Below, piece by piece: positions 1-5,984 of a DNA stretch of 7,422 nt. Under the pieces are notes generated by a model, which was given only the letters and a program-made list of their open reading frames with translations, was not told the origin of the DNA and made no database searches. The position numbers were made by a program, and so were the translations under genes. Origin of the DNA: Elusimicrobiota bacterium (GTDB lineage: Bacteria; Elusimicrobiota; Elusimicrobia; UBA1565; UBA9628); NCBI GenBank assembly GCA_028869495.1, contig JAGWRY010000361.1, forward strand, positions 1 through 7,422. Reading direction: 5' to 3'. How positions within the stretch are numbered: position 1 is the first letter of the stretch; each line of letters opens with the position of its first letter.

Positions 1-2
1 CC

Positions 3-1391
3 GCGGCGTCGGCCCCGGCGTCCGCCGTGGTCCGCCCGGCGGGCCCCGCCCAGGCGGAACTCGTGCGCGTCGAACGCGGACTCGCGCGCTACCGCGCCGC
101 CTACGGCGAGTTCGTCTTCGACGGCGCCGCATACGTCGCGCCGCGGCCGGTCGAGGGAGCCAGCGGGGCGACCTATGTGTTCGGCCGCGAACTCGCCCGC
201 CGCGTCCGCCGCGGGGACCCGACCGCCCGGCGGATGTTGGAGCTCGGCTACGAACTGAGCGCCGCTCCGGGCTCCCGCGCTCCCGTTCTCGCTCCTCCAC
301 CGGCCGAGCGCCTGATCGGCGCGCTCACGCACGCGATCATCGCGGCGGCGCGCCGCGCAGGCCTTTCGGAGGACCAAGTCATCCTTCCCGCCCTGGTCTT
401 CGCGCGCCGCCGCGGCGGACGCCTCGAGCACCGCCTCGCGCGCCCCGGCCGCGACGCGATCCCCTCGCCGACGGACGGCTGGCGCCCGGTGCGCGGACAG
501 AGCGCGATCCTCCCCGAAGAGACGTTCGCGCGCGCCGTCGCCTCCGGGCGCATGCCTTTCGAGCCCTCGGGCTACTACCACGACGTCGGCCACCTGATCG
601 ACTTCATCGAGCGCCCGGCCTTCATGGCCGCCCAGCGGGGCCTCTTCCGAGCCGCCGCCGAACGGGTCCGCGCCGGCAGTTCGCCCTTCGGCGCGCGCTG
701 GTCCTGGGCGCTCCAGGAGCTCAACGAGTTCAACATTAAGGCCGCTCCGGGCCGGGAGCGGGACTGGGACGAGGTCCTCGGCCCGGCGCCGTCCGGCGCG
801 CCCGAGCGGGCGCGCTTCGCGGCGAAATACGCCACCTGGCGCCTCGCGCGGATGACGGCCGTGCGCCGCGAACTCGAGCGGCGCTACTACGCCCTGCACG
901 ACACCTTCGGCGGAGCAGCCCGCGACTATATTTTCTCGATGCATAGCGGACCCGAGCTCCCGTACGCGGGTCTCGAGGAGGCGCGTGCCGGCCGCGCGCT
1001 TCCCGAGCACCGCGCGCGCCTGGGCTTCGGACTGAACCTCCTCAACCAGGTCCCCGCGTTGCTCACCCGCATGCGCTTCATCGAGGATCTTCTGGCCGGG
1101 CGCCGTATCGCGGGTTTCCACCGCTCGAGGGCCGATCCCACGTTGCTCAAGAGGCCCGCCCTGCTCGCCGCCTACCGCGCCGCCCTCGTCGAGGTCGAGC
1201 TTCAGGCCCGCCTCGCCTACCGCCTGCGCCTGACTCCGGAGAAGGCGTACGCCGACTACGCGGCGCGGCTTCGCCCGGGAGGAGAGGCCGCCTACCGCCG
1301 CAGCGCCACCTATCGCTACTTCCGCGCCCTGTCCAAGCCCGGCGACCGCCGCGGCTTCGCCTTCGTCGAGGCGGACGAGGCGTCTCGCTAG
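3..1391 (+). CDS. Uncharacterised protein, 5' end probably outside the window
   Basis: I do not recognise this family. The frame is open to the left edge: codons before the first possible start (GTG at 27) read Ala-Ala-Ser-Ala-Pro-Ala-Ser-Ala. No Shine-Dalgarno sequence precedes that GTG, so the gene is probably cut at its 5' end. The Ala/Pro/Ser stretch could be the end of a signal peptide or a linker. From GTG 27 the protein has 454 residues, rich in Arg, Ala and Tyr, with no clear membrane segment. A notable block near residues 181-195 contains Tyr-Tyr-His-Asp-Val-Gly-His (H185, D186, H189), followed by aromatic and acidic residues. A second conserved-looking stretch near residues 230-237 is Leu-Gln-Glu-Leu-Asn-Glu-Phe-Asn. 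The His-Asp-x-x-His block could bind metal, but the other motifs of HD-domain hydrolases are not evident, so no function is assigned. The gene ends in TAG at 1389-1391, overlapping the convergent endonuclease gene. Codon use and the lack of stops over the full length make it convincingly coding. Confidence 0.8.
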   Translation, partial: AASAPASAVVRPAGPAQAELVRVERGLARYRAAYGEFVFDGAAYVAPRPVEGASGATYVFGRELARRVRRGDPTARRMLELGYELSAAPGSRAPVLAPPPAERLIGALTHAIIAAARRAGLSEDQVILPALVFARRRGGRLEHRLARPGRDAIPSPTDGWRPVRGQSAILPEETFARAVASGRMPFEPSGYYHDVGHLIDFIERPAFMAAQRGLFRAAAERVRAGSSPFGARWSWALQELNEFNIKAAPGRERDWDEVLGPAPSGAPERARFAAKYATWRLARMTAVRRELERRYYALHDTFGGAARDYIFSMHSGPELPYAGLEEARAGRALPEHRARLGFGLNLLNQVPALLTRMRFIEDLLAGRRIAGFHRSRADPTLLKRPALLAAYRAALVEVELQARLAYRLRLTPEKAYADYAARLRPGGEAAYRRSATYRYFRALSKPGDRRGFAFVEADEASR

Positions 1392-2221
1392 CGGGCCAGC
1401 CGCGACAGCGCGCGCGCGACCTTCAGGTTCTCGGCGTCGGCGCCGGGCTCTTTCGGCGTCTCCAGGATCGCCGGGACGTCCGCATACTCCTCGCGCTCGA
1501 GCAGGACCTTCAGCCCCTCCAGGCCCAGGCGCCCGCGTCCCAGGTGCCAGTGGCTCTCGCGGTGCGAATGGAAGAGCGCGCGCGAGTCGTTGAGGTGGAA
1601 GGCGCGCACGCGGTCGCCGAGCAGGCGGTGCGCGCGCGCGACGAACCTGAGAGCCCCCTCGGCCGTCGAGAGCTCGTAGCCGGCCGCCCAGGCGTGCGCG
1701 GTGTCCAGGCAGGCCGCGGCCGCGACGCGGGCCGACAGCGCGTCCAGGATCCGCGCCAAATCCTCCAACGAGCCGCCGATCCTCCGGCCTCCGCCCGGGA
1801 CGTTCTCGACGAGCACCGGGCCGCGGAAGCCCGACTCGCCGACCGCGCGCGCGACCGACTCCGCGAACAGGCGGATCCCGGCCTCCGCGTCGGAGCCCGG
1901 CGAATACGGTCCCGCGTGGACGACGTAGGCGTCGCCGCCCAGGCCCGCGGCCAGCCTCAGCTCCTCGGTCAGATGACGGACGGAGCGCGCGCGCAGGGCC
2001 TCGTGGCTCGAGGCCAGGGCCGGCGCGTAGCGCGAGTGGACGAGAAGGATCCGCAGTCCGAGGGCGGCGCGCTCGGCGCGGAACGACGACAGCTCGTCGG
2101 CGCCCGGGACGTGATGACGGCGGTACGGGAGCGTCTGGAGGGCGGACGTCTCGTGCTCGCGCGCCTCGCCGAGGACGCGGTCCAGGCCCCGCGCGACCCA
2201 GGCGTGGACGCCGAGGATCAC
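1388..2221 (-). CDS. nfo: Endonuclease IV (AP endonuclease, Nfo family)
   Basis: This 277-residue cytosolic protein is predicted to cleave the DNA backbone 5' of abasic sites in base excision repair. It matches the TIM-barrel endonuclease IV family in length and in the order and spacing of metal-binding residues. Against E. coli Nfo from memory: H62 (H69), Y65 (Y72), H102 (H109), E139 (E145), D173 and H176 in Leu-Asp-Thr-Ala-His (D179, H182), H209 in His-Leu-Asn-Asp (H216), H224 (H231) and E254 in Leu-Glu-Thr (E261). The position of the E. coli ligand D229 is Glu here (E222), in a His-rich loop (H218, H220, H224, H226). The start chosen is GTG at 2221: it overlaps the TGA of the upstream aldehyde dehydrogenase as GTGA and gives the usual N-terminus (Ile-Leu-Gly-Val-His). 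The open frame continues far upstream, but that part is a shadow of the dehydrogenase. No good Shine-Dalgarno is seen, so translation probably depends on coupling. It is the last gene of the operon. A related sugar-phosphate isomerase is the main alternative, but the ligand pattern favours Nfo. Confidence 0.9.
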   Translation of the reverse strand: MILGVHAWVARGLDRVLGEAREHETSALQTLPYRRHHVPGADELSSFRAERAALGLRILLVHSRYAPALASSHEALRARSVRHLTEELRLAAGLGGDAYVVHAGPYSPGSDAEAGIRLFAESVARAVGESGFRGPVLVENVPGGGRRIGGSLEDLARILDALSARVAAAACLDTAHAWAAGYELSTAEGALRFVARAHRLLGDRVRAFHLNDSRALFHSHRESHWHLGRGRLGLEGLKVLLEREEYADVPAILETPKEPGADAENLKVARALSRLAR

Positions 2222-3651
2222 CGCAGGCCCAGCAGGCGGCGCAGGAGCGCCGTCTTGCGCGCCTCGTACGGGAACCACCACGGGTCGGGCGCGTCGGCCG
2301 GCCACTCGTGCTCGAGGACCGCCTGCGCCTGCGTCAGCGCCAGCAGGCCCTCGTCGCCGTGGCGGCGTCCCAGCCCGCTGGATTTCACCCCGCCGAACGG
2401 GAGCGAGCCCAGCGCGTAGTGCGTGGCCGGCTCGTTGATGCCGACGATCCCCGCCTCCAGGAGCGTCGACAGGCGCTCCGCCTTCTCGAGGTCGGCCGAC
2501 CAGACGCTCGCCCCGAGCCCGTGCGGGCCGGAGTTGGCCAGCGCGACCGCCTCCTCCGCGCGCCCGACGCGCATGACCGGGACGACGGGGCCGAAGGTCT
2601 CCTCGGTCATCACGCTCATCTCCATGCGCGCGCCCAGCACCAGCGCCGGCGCCATGCGCAGGCCCGCGCGGTCGAGCACCTCGCCGCCGATCACCTCCGC
2701 CCCCTTGCTGCGCGCGTCGTCGAGCTGCTTCTGCACGCGATCGAGCTGGGGCGGGAAGATGAAGCGCCCGATGTCGGCGTTCGGGCCGTCGGTCCGCAGG
2801 GCCGCCAGCCGCGCGCGGACCTTCGCGACGAAGGCGTCGTGGACCGAGGACTCGACGTAGACCCGCTCGACGCCGACGCAGAGCTGGCCCGCGTTCGCGC
2901 AGGCGCCCCAGACCGCGGCCGCCGCCGCGCGCTCGAGCGGCGCGTCGGCCAGCACGATCATCGGGTGCTTGCCGCCGAGCTCCAGGATCGCGGGCTTGAG
3001 CTGGGACGCCGCGCGCTGGGCGACCCGCCGCCCGGTCGCGAGCGACCCCGTGAAGAGGACCAGATCCGAGGCGTCGACGACTCCCTCCCCCGCCCCGCCG
3101 CGCCCCGGCACGACCGACAGCAGGCCCTCGGGCAGCAGGCCCGTCGCCGCGACCGTCTTCTCGAGCCACAGCGCGGTGCGCGTCGTCCACTCCGAAGGCT
3201 TCAGCAGGACCGCGTTGCCGGCCAGCATCGCGCAGAAGGAGTCGCCGAACGGGATCAGGAACGGCAGGTTCCACGGCGTGATGACGCCGATCACCCCGCG
3301 CGGCAGGCGGCGCACCGCCGCGCGCTTGTTGAGGAAGAACCACGGCGTCCAGGCCGGGCGCTCGTCGAGGATGCGCGAGGCGTTGGCCAGGAAGTAGCGG
3401 ACCAGCAGGGACGCCGGTCCGAACTCGAGGATCTCCGCCTCGTCGCGGGATTTTCCGGTCTCCTCGCGGACGACCGCCAGGCCCTCCTCGCGCTTCGCGC
3501 GCACCGCCTCCCAGACCCCGCGCAGGGCCGCGACGCGCTGGGACACGCTCGCCCGCCGCCAGACGTGCGCCGCGCGCCGCGCCGCCGACGCGCGCGCCGC
3601 CGACTCCTCGGGCGGGACGTCCCAGACCGGCGCCAGGGGCCCTTCGCTCAT
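2218..3651 (-). CDS. NAD(P)-dependent aldehyde dehydrogenase
   Basis: This 477-residue enzyme is predicted to oxidise an aldehyde to its acid with NAD(P)+ in the cytosol. The ALDH motifs appear in order: Thr-Pro-Trp-Asn (N128, oxyanion hole), Lys-Pro-Ser-Glu (K151, cofactor binding), Phe-Thr-Gly-Ser at 199-202, Leu-Glu-Leu-Gly-Gly-Lys (E224, general base), Gly-Gln-Leu-Cys (C258, nucleophile), Glu-Glu-Thr-Phe-Gly-Pro (E351, F353) and a Pro-Phe-Gly-Gly-Val-Lys-Ser-Ser-Gly block near residue 412. Length is normal and no key residue is missing. The C-terminus ends in a Trp-Trp-Phe-Pro-Tyr segment and a basic helix. The general pattern resembles succinate-semialdehyde or broad-range aldehyde dehydrogenases, but the substrate cannot be read from the sequence. 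The ATG at 3651 overlaps the upstream stop as ATGA and has a strong Shine-Dalgarno (GGAGG, complement of 3657-3661) five bases before it. Its TGA overlaps the start of nfo. Confidence 0.93.
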   Translation of the reverse strand: MSEGPLAPVWDVPPEESAARASAARRAAHVWRRASVSQRVAALRGVWEAVRAKREEGLAVVREETGKSRDEAEILEFGPASLLVRYFLANASRILDERPAWTPWFFLNKRAAVRRLPRGVIGVITPWNLPFLIPFGDSFCAMLAGNAVLLKPSEWTTRTALWLEKTVAATGLLPEGLLSVVPGRGGAGEGVVDASDLVLFTGSLATGRRVAQRAASQLKPAILELGGKHPMIVLADAPLERAAAAAVWGACANAGQLCVGVERVYVESSVHDAFVAKVRARLAALRTDGPNADIGRFIFPPQLDRVQKQLDDARSKGAEVIGGEVLDRAGLRMAPALVLGARMEMSVMTEETFGPVVPVMRVGRAEEAVALANSGPHGLGASVWSADLEKAERLSTLLEAGIVGINEPATHYALGSLPFGGVKSSGLGRRHGDEGLLALTQAQAVLEHEWPADAPDPWWFPYEARKTALLRRLLGLR

Positions 3652-4121
3652 GCGCTCCTCCGCGCGACCAGCCTCGCCTCGAACGGATCGGCCTCGTCGG
3701 CGCAGAGCTCGGAGACGACGCCGACGCCGGGCGCGTAGAGGCGCTCGCCCGAGCCGCCGTCGCCGCCCGCGATCAGGTAGGAGACCTTCAGGCAGTCCGC
3801 GAAGCGCCCGGCCGGGACCTCCGCGACCGCGCCCGCCCCCTCGACCGCGTGGCGGATCGGCGGGACGCTCCAGGACGTCCCGGGCTGCGGCGGCAGGGGA
3901 AGGACGAGGAGCCCGTCCTCGTAGACGCCGTCCGCGCGGCGCTCGGCCCGCGCCGTCTCGCTCTGCGACGAGCCGTCCGGCGACGTCCAGGTCCGCCGCA
4001 CCAGCGTCGTCCCGCCGCCGCCGTCCGAGTGCTCGACCGCGAGCCTCAGCGTCGCGCCGGCGCGGCGCACCTCGTAGTCGAGGCGCAGGCCGGGCGTCAG
4101 CGGCAGGTAGTCGGGCGTCAT
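3648..4121 (-). CDS. Small uncharacterised protein, predicted beta-rich
   Basis: This 157-residue protein has no confidently recognised family. Its layout resembles small bacterial beta-sandwich proteins of the DUF3108/TapB-like kind: an N-terminal Tyr-Leu-Pro-Leu-Thr-Pro-Gly segment, alternating hydrophobic strands, then Val-Pro-Ala-Gly-Arg-Phe-Ala-Asp-Cys-Leu-Lys-Val (102-113) and Leu-Tyr-Ala-Pro-Gly-Val-Gly-Val-Val (128-136). That assignment is from pattern memory only. Two cysteines (C110, C140) could form a disulfide if the protein were exported, yet no signal peptide or lipobox follows the chosen start. The ATG at 4121 overlaps the stop of the AsmA-like gene as ATGA, with a modest AAGGG (complement of 4131-4135) nine bases upstream. 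The frame stays open further upstream, but that stretch lies wholly inside the AsmA-like gene. Its own TGA overlaps the aldehyde dehydrogenase start. Coding is supported by the two exact overlaps; function is unknown. Confidence 0.82.
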   Translation of the reverse strand: MTPDYLPLTPGLRLDYEVRRAGATLRLAVEHSDGGGGTTLVRRTWTSPDGSSQSETARAERRADGVYEDGLLVLPLPPQPGTSWSVPPIRHAVEGAGAVAEVPAGRFADCLKVSYLIAGGDGGSGERLYAPGVGVVSELCADEADPFEARLVARRSA

Positions 4122-4861
4122 CGGCGCAGGCCCTTCAGGAAGCCCTGCAGCTTCGGGGCCAGGTCCTTCGCGGCTCGGTCGAGCGCCTGCGCGCCGGCGC
4201 GCTGGAGCGCCGCCTGGCCCGCGCGCTGGGCCGAGGACGCGATCTCGCGCAGGGCCTGGGACGCGGCCTCGGCCGGCGAGCGGCCCGGGCCGCCGAGGTT
4301 CGTCAGGCGGAGGTCGGGAAGAGCGACGCTCATGTCCTTGCCGCCCAGCGCGGCGGCCGACAGCCCGACCTTGCCCCCCGTCACCGCGAGGTCGCGGATC
4401 AGCAGGGACTTGCCCTTCTTCGCGGGCGCCGCGGGCGCGGCCTTCGCCGGCGCGCTCCCGCCGGCGGCGGCCTCGGCGTTCTTCTGCAGGCGCGCGAGGT
4501 TCGAGCCGCCGGGACCCAGCTCCAGGTCGATCTCCGGCGCGCGGACCGCGACGCTCTCGACGACGATCGTGTCCGAGAACAGCGACGAGGGCTCGAGCGT
4601 CACCGAGATCTCCCCGACCCGGACCGCCTGCGGCCCCCGGAAGCCCGGCGGGTTGCCGATCACGAGCCCGCGCAGGGTCCCGCGCCCGGACCACGGGACG
4701 ATCGTCGCCGAGGCCAGCGTCACCGGGACCCCGAGCACGCGCGGCCCCGCGGCCTCGACCCCGGCCTTCACGATCCGCCCCAGGAACAGCGACAGCGCGC
4801 CGATCGCGACGAGCAGAAGGACGGCGACGAGCGCGCCGGCCATGCGCAGAGCGTTCTTCAT
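4118..4861 (-). CDS. AsmA-like membrane-anchored protein
   Basis: This 247-residue protein has one N-terminal hydrophobic segment (about residues 8-28) after a short basic start (Met-Lys-Asn-Ala-Leu-Arg), so it is probably anchored in the inner membrane with its body in the periplasm. Residues 40-115 carry an AsmA-type pattern: a Gly-x-Leu-x-Gly-Leu-x-Ile-Gly-Asn-Pro-x-Gly-Phe block at 61-74, then Val-Gly-Glu-Ile-Ser-Val-Thr-Leu, Ser-Leu-Phe-Ser-Asp-Thr-Ile-Val-Val and a Gly-Ser-Asn-Leu element at 119-122. AsmA-related proteins are linked to outer-membrane assembly or lipid transport; a role here is inferred. An Ala/Pro/Lys linker (134-151) separates this from a second short beta segment (152-190), and the last 50 residues look like an amphipathic Ala-rich helix. 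It is much shorter than classical AsmA proteins, so it would represent only one repeat unit. The ATG at 4861 overlaps the dipeptidase TGA and has a consensus GGAGG (complement of 4869-4873) seven bases before it. Confidence 0.85.
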   Translation of the reverse strand: MKNALRMAGALVAVLLLVAIGALSLFLGRIVKAGVEAAGPRVLGVPVTLASATIVPWSGRGTLRGLVIGNPPGFRGPQAVRVGEISVTLEPSSLFSDTIVVESVAVRAPEIDLELGPGGSNLARLQKNAEAAAGGSAPAKAAPAAPAKKGKSLLIRDLAVTGGKVGLSAAALGGKDMSVALPDLRLTNLGGPGRSPAEAASQALREIASSAQRAGQAALQRAGAQALDRAAKDLAPKLQGFLKGLRR

Positions 4862-5451
4862 TTCAGGTCCTCCAGGGGGACGTCGAGAACGGGCCAGGAG
4901 CGGGCGTCCGGGTCCTCGTAGTGCCACCACTCCTCGGGCAGGGGCTTGAAGCCCGCCTTCTTCATCGCCGCCTCGAGGACCCTCAGGTTCCGCCGCGCCG
5001 CGGCCGGGACGCCTTTCGCCCCGCGCCAGGCGCGCGGGCCGAAGTCGTCGAAGGGGCTGGGCATCTCGAGCTCGCGGCCCGAGAGGTCGGCCAGCGAGAC
5101 GTCGACCGCCCCGCCCCGGTTGTGGATCGAGCCGCCGCGCGCGGGGTCGGCCACGTAGCGCCGGTCCGGCTCGGCCTTCCACATCAGCTTCTGGACCGAG
5201 AACGGGCGGTACGCGTCGAAGACGACGAGGCGGCGGCCCTCCGCGCGCAGGAGGTCGGCGGCCTTCTTCAGGCGCAGAGCCGTCGAGCGGCGCAGGAAGG
5301 CGGCCGCCCTCGGGTAGACCGGCCGGCCGAGGAAGTTGTCCTTCGTCGCGTAGCGGACGTCGAGGACGACGTCCGGCACGACCGTGCGCACGTCGACGAG
5401 CGGGTCGGCGGCCAGGAGCGGGGCGCTCAGCGCGGCGATGACGGCCAGCAC
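4858..5451 (-). CDS. D-alanyl-D-alanine dipeptidase (M15D, VanX/DdpX type)
   Basis: This 197-residue zinc peptidase is predicted to hydrolyse D-Ala-D-Ala, most likely to recycle peptidoglycan fragments. The catalytic motifs are complete: Asp-Ala-Tyr-Arg-Pro (R82, substrate/transition-state arginine), Ser-Ile-His-Asn-Arg-Gly-Gly-Ala-Val-Asp (zinc ligands H110 and D117), Phe-Asp-Asp-Phe at 134-137 and Glu-Trp-Trp-His-Tyr (catalytic E174, ligand H177). The H-to-D and E-to-H spacings match VanX. The start is GTG at 5451, because the only in-frame codons before it run up to a TAG at 5461-5463. It gives a short hydrophobic leader (about residues 2-14, then Ala-Ala-Asp) that may act as a signal peptide, although it has no basic residue at the start. 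No good Shine-Dalgarno is visible. There are no vanH, vanA, vanR or vanS neighbours, so this is a housekeeping or recycling enzyme and not evidence of glycopeptide resistance. It is the first gene of the five-gene overlapping operon. Confidence 0.9.
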   Translation of the reverse strand: MLAVIAALSAPLLAADPLVDVRTVVPDVVLDVRYATKDNFLGRPVYPRAAAFLRRSTALRLKKAADLLRAEGRRLVVFDAYRPFSVQKLMWKAEPDRRYVADPARGGSIHNRGGAVDVSLADLSGRELEMPSPFDDFGPRAWRGAKGVPAAARRNLRVLEAAMKKAGFKPLPEEWWHYEDPDARSWPVLDVPLEDLK

Positions 5452-5464
5452 CCGGCCATGCTAC

Positions 5465-5488
5465 AAAAAAACGCGGGCTAAGGCCGCG
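5465..5488 (-). terminator. Possible intrinsic terminator of the small hypothetical gene
   Basis: On the minus strand a five-base-pair GC stem (5488-5484 with 5476-5472, seven-base loop) is followed at once by seven T residues (5471-5465), which is striking in such GC-rich DNA. It overlaps the TAG stop at 5478-5480. The stem is short, and the larger palindrome next to it could compete for pairing, so activity is uncertain. If it works, the downstream dipeptidase operon would need its own promoter or read-through. Confidence 0.4.
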
Positions 5489-5933
5489 GCGCCGGCGCCG
5501 CGGGCGGCAGGGGCTCGCGCAGGCAGGCGTCGAAGTAGTCGCCGACGCCCATGTAGTGCGCGTCGATCTCGCGGCGCACCGCGTCCAGGCGGTCCGGGTC
5601 GACGAAGCGGCGCAGGTCGGCCAGGCCGCGCAGGGCCGCGCTCATCGCCTCGGTCGGGTCGAGCTGGCGCCGGTGCGAGGCCTCGACGACGGCCTCGAGC
5701 ACCTGGATCGCCCCGCGCGGCAGGCTCTGGTCGGCCAGCAGGACCGCGGTCATCGCGCCCTTGACCGCGTCCTCGATCACGCGCCCGGACTCCGCTCCCG
5801 CGGCCGGGGCCTGCAGGGCCGTCTCCAGCGTCCGGAGAACGACCTCCGCCGCCTTCGCGCACGGATCCCCGAGGCGCCTCAGCTCCTCGGCGACCATCTC
5901 CTTCGTCAACTGACCGATCCTGAGCTCGTCCAT
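5478..5933 (-). CDS. Small helical hypothetical protein
   Basis: I do not recognise this 151-residue protein. It looks soluble and almost entirely alpha-helical: acidic and basic residues alternate with Ala/Leu/Val throughout, with no signal peptide or membrane segment. Residues 1-21 form a charged helix (Asp-Glu-Leu-Arg-Ile-Gly-Gln-Leu). The centre contains a Gly-Arg-Val-Ile-Glu-Asp-Ala-Val-Lys-Gly block near 49-58. The C-terminus ends in a Pro/Ala-rich tail that contains the palindrome. Two cysteines are present, near residues 25 and 138. The start is ATG at 5933, supported by GGAGGGA (complement of 5941-5947) seven bases upstream, one of the best ribosome binding sites in the window. The stop is TAG at 5478-5480, 26 bp before the dipeptidase GTG. 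It is divergent from the permease gene. It could be a small regulatory or adaptor protein, but that is only a guess. Confidence 0.8.
   Translation of the reverse strand: MDELRIGQLTKEMVAEELRRLGDPCAKAAEVVLRTLETALQAPAAGAESGRVIEDAVKGAMTAVLLADQSLPRGAIQVLEAVVEASHRRQLDPTEAMSAALRGLADLRRFVDPDRLDAVRREIDAHYMGVGDYFDACLREPLPPAAPAPRP
5484..5503. repeat. Perfect 20-bp GC-only palindrome
   Basis: The 20 bases are identical to their own reverse complement and are centred between 5493 and 5494. They lie inside the last codons of the small hypothetical gene (Pro-Ala-Pro-Ala tail). In RNA they could fold only with a small loop taken from the middle. The palindrome may add to the adjacent terminator-like structure, or may be a by-product of Ala/Pro codons in GC-rich DNA. 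Confidence 0.6.
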
Positions 5934-5940
5934 GATGTTC

Positions 5941-5947
5941 TCCCTCC
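5941..5947 (-). promoter_or_regulatory. Strong Shine-Dalgarno of the small hypothetical gene
   Basis: On the minus strand the sequence reads GGAGGGA, seven bases before the ATG at 5933. It fixes the start of the small helical protein and rules out longer in-frame alternatives. Confidence 0.75.
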
Positions 5948-5970
5948 GCCCTCAGGATAGCCCGCGGCCC

Positions 5971-5981
5971 GCGCGCGCGCG
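5971..5981. repeat. Alternating GC dinucleotide tract
   Basis: Eleven strictly alternating G and C bases lie in the divergent intergenic region, next to a sharp switch to AT-rich sequence at 5985. Alternating GC tracts can adopt Z-form DNA under negative supercoiling; a role here is only speculation. Confidence 0.5.
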
Positions 5982-5984
5982 ACG

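Noticed and set aside
2222..3343. Upstream extension of the nfo frame to a 651-codon fusion protein
   Set aside because: The added part is low-complexity Arg/Gly/Ala and lies wholly inside the dehydrogenase gene; the GTG at 2221 gives the normal family N-terminus and length.
1544..3738. Long plus-strand open frames opposite nfo and the aldehyde dehydrogenase
   Set aside because: They have Arg/Ala/Gly-rich compositions without domains and lie antisense to two genes with complete catalytic motifs. Such frames arise by chance in very GC-rich DNA because stop codons are rare.
3650..4949. Overlapping plus-strand frames opposite the small unknown and AsmA-like genes
   Set aside because: Their products are dominated by Arg, Pro and Ala and have no recognisable motif, while the minus strand has exact start/stop overlaps and Shine-Dalgarno sites.
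4858..5451. Glycopeptide (vancomycin) resistance cluster
   Set aside because: Only the VanX-type dipeptidase is present. There is no D-lactate dehydrogenase, D-Ala-D-Lac ligase or VanRS pair, and this enzyme type is widespread in recycling roles.
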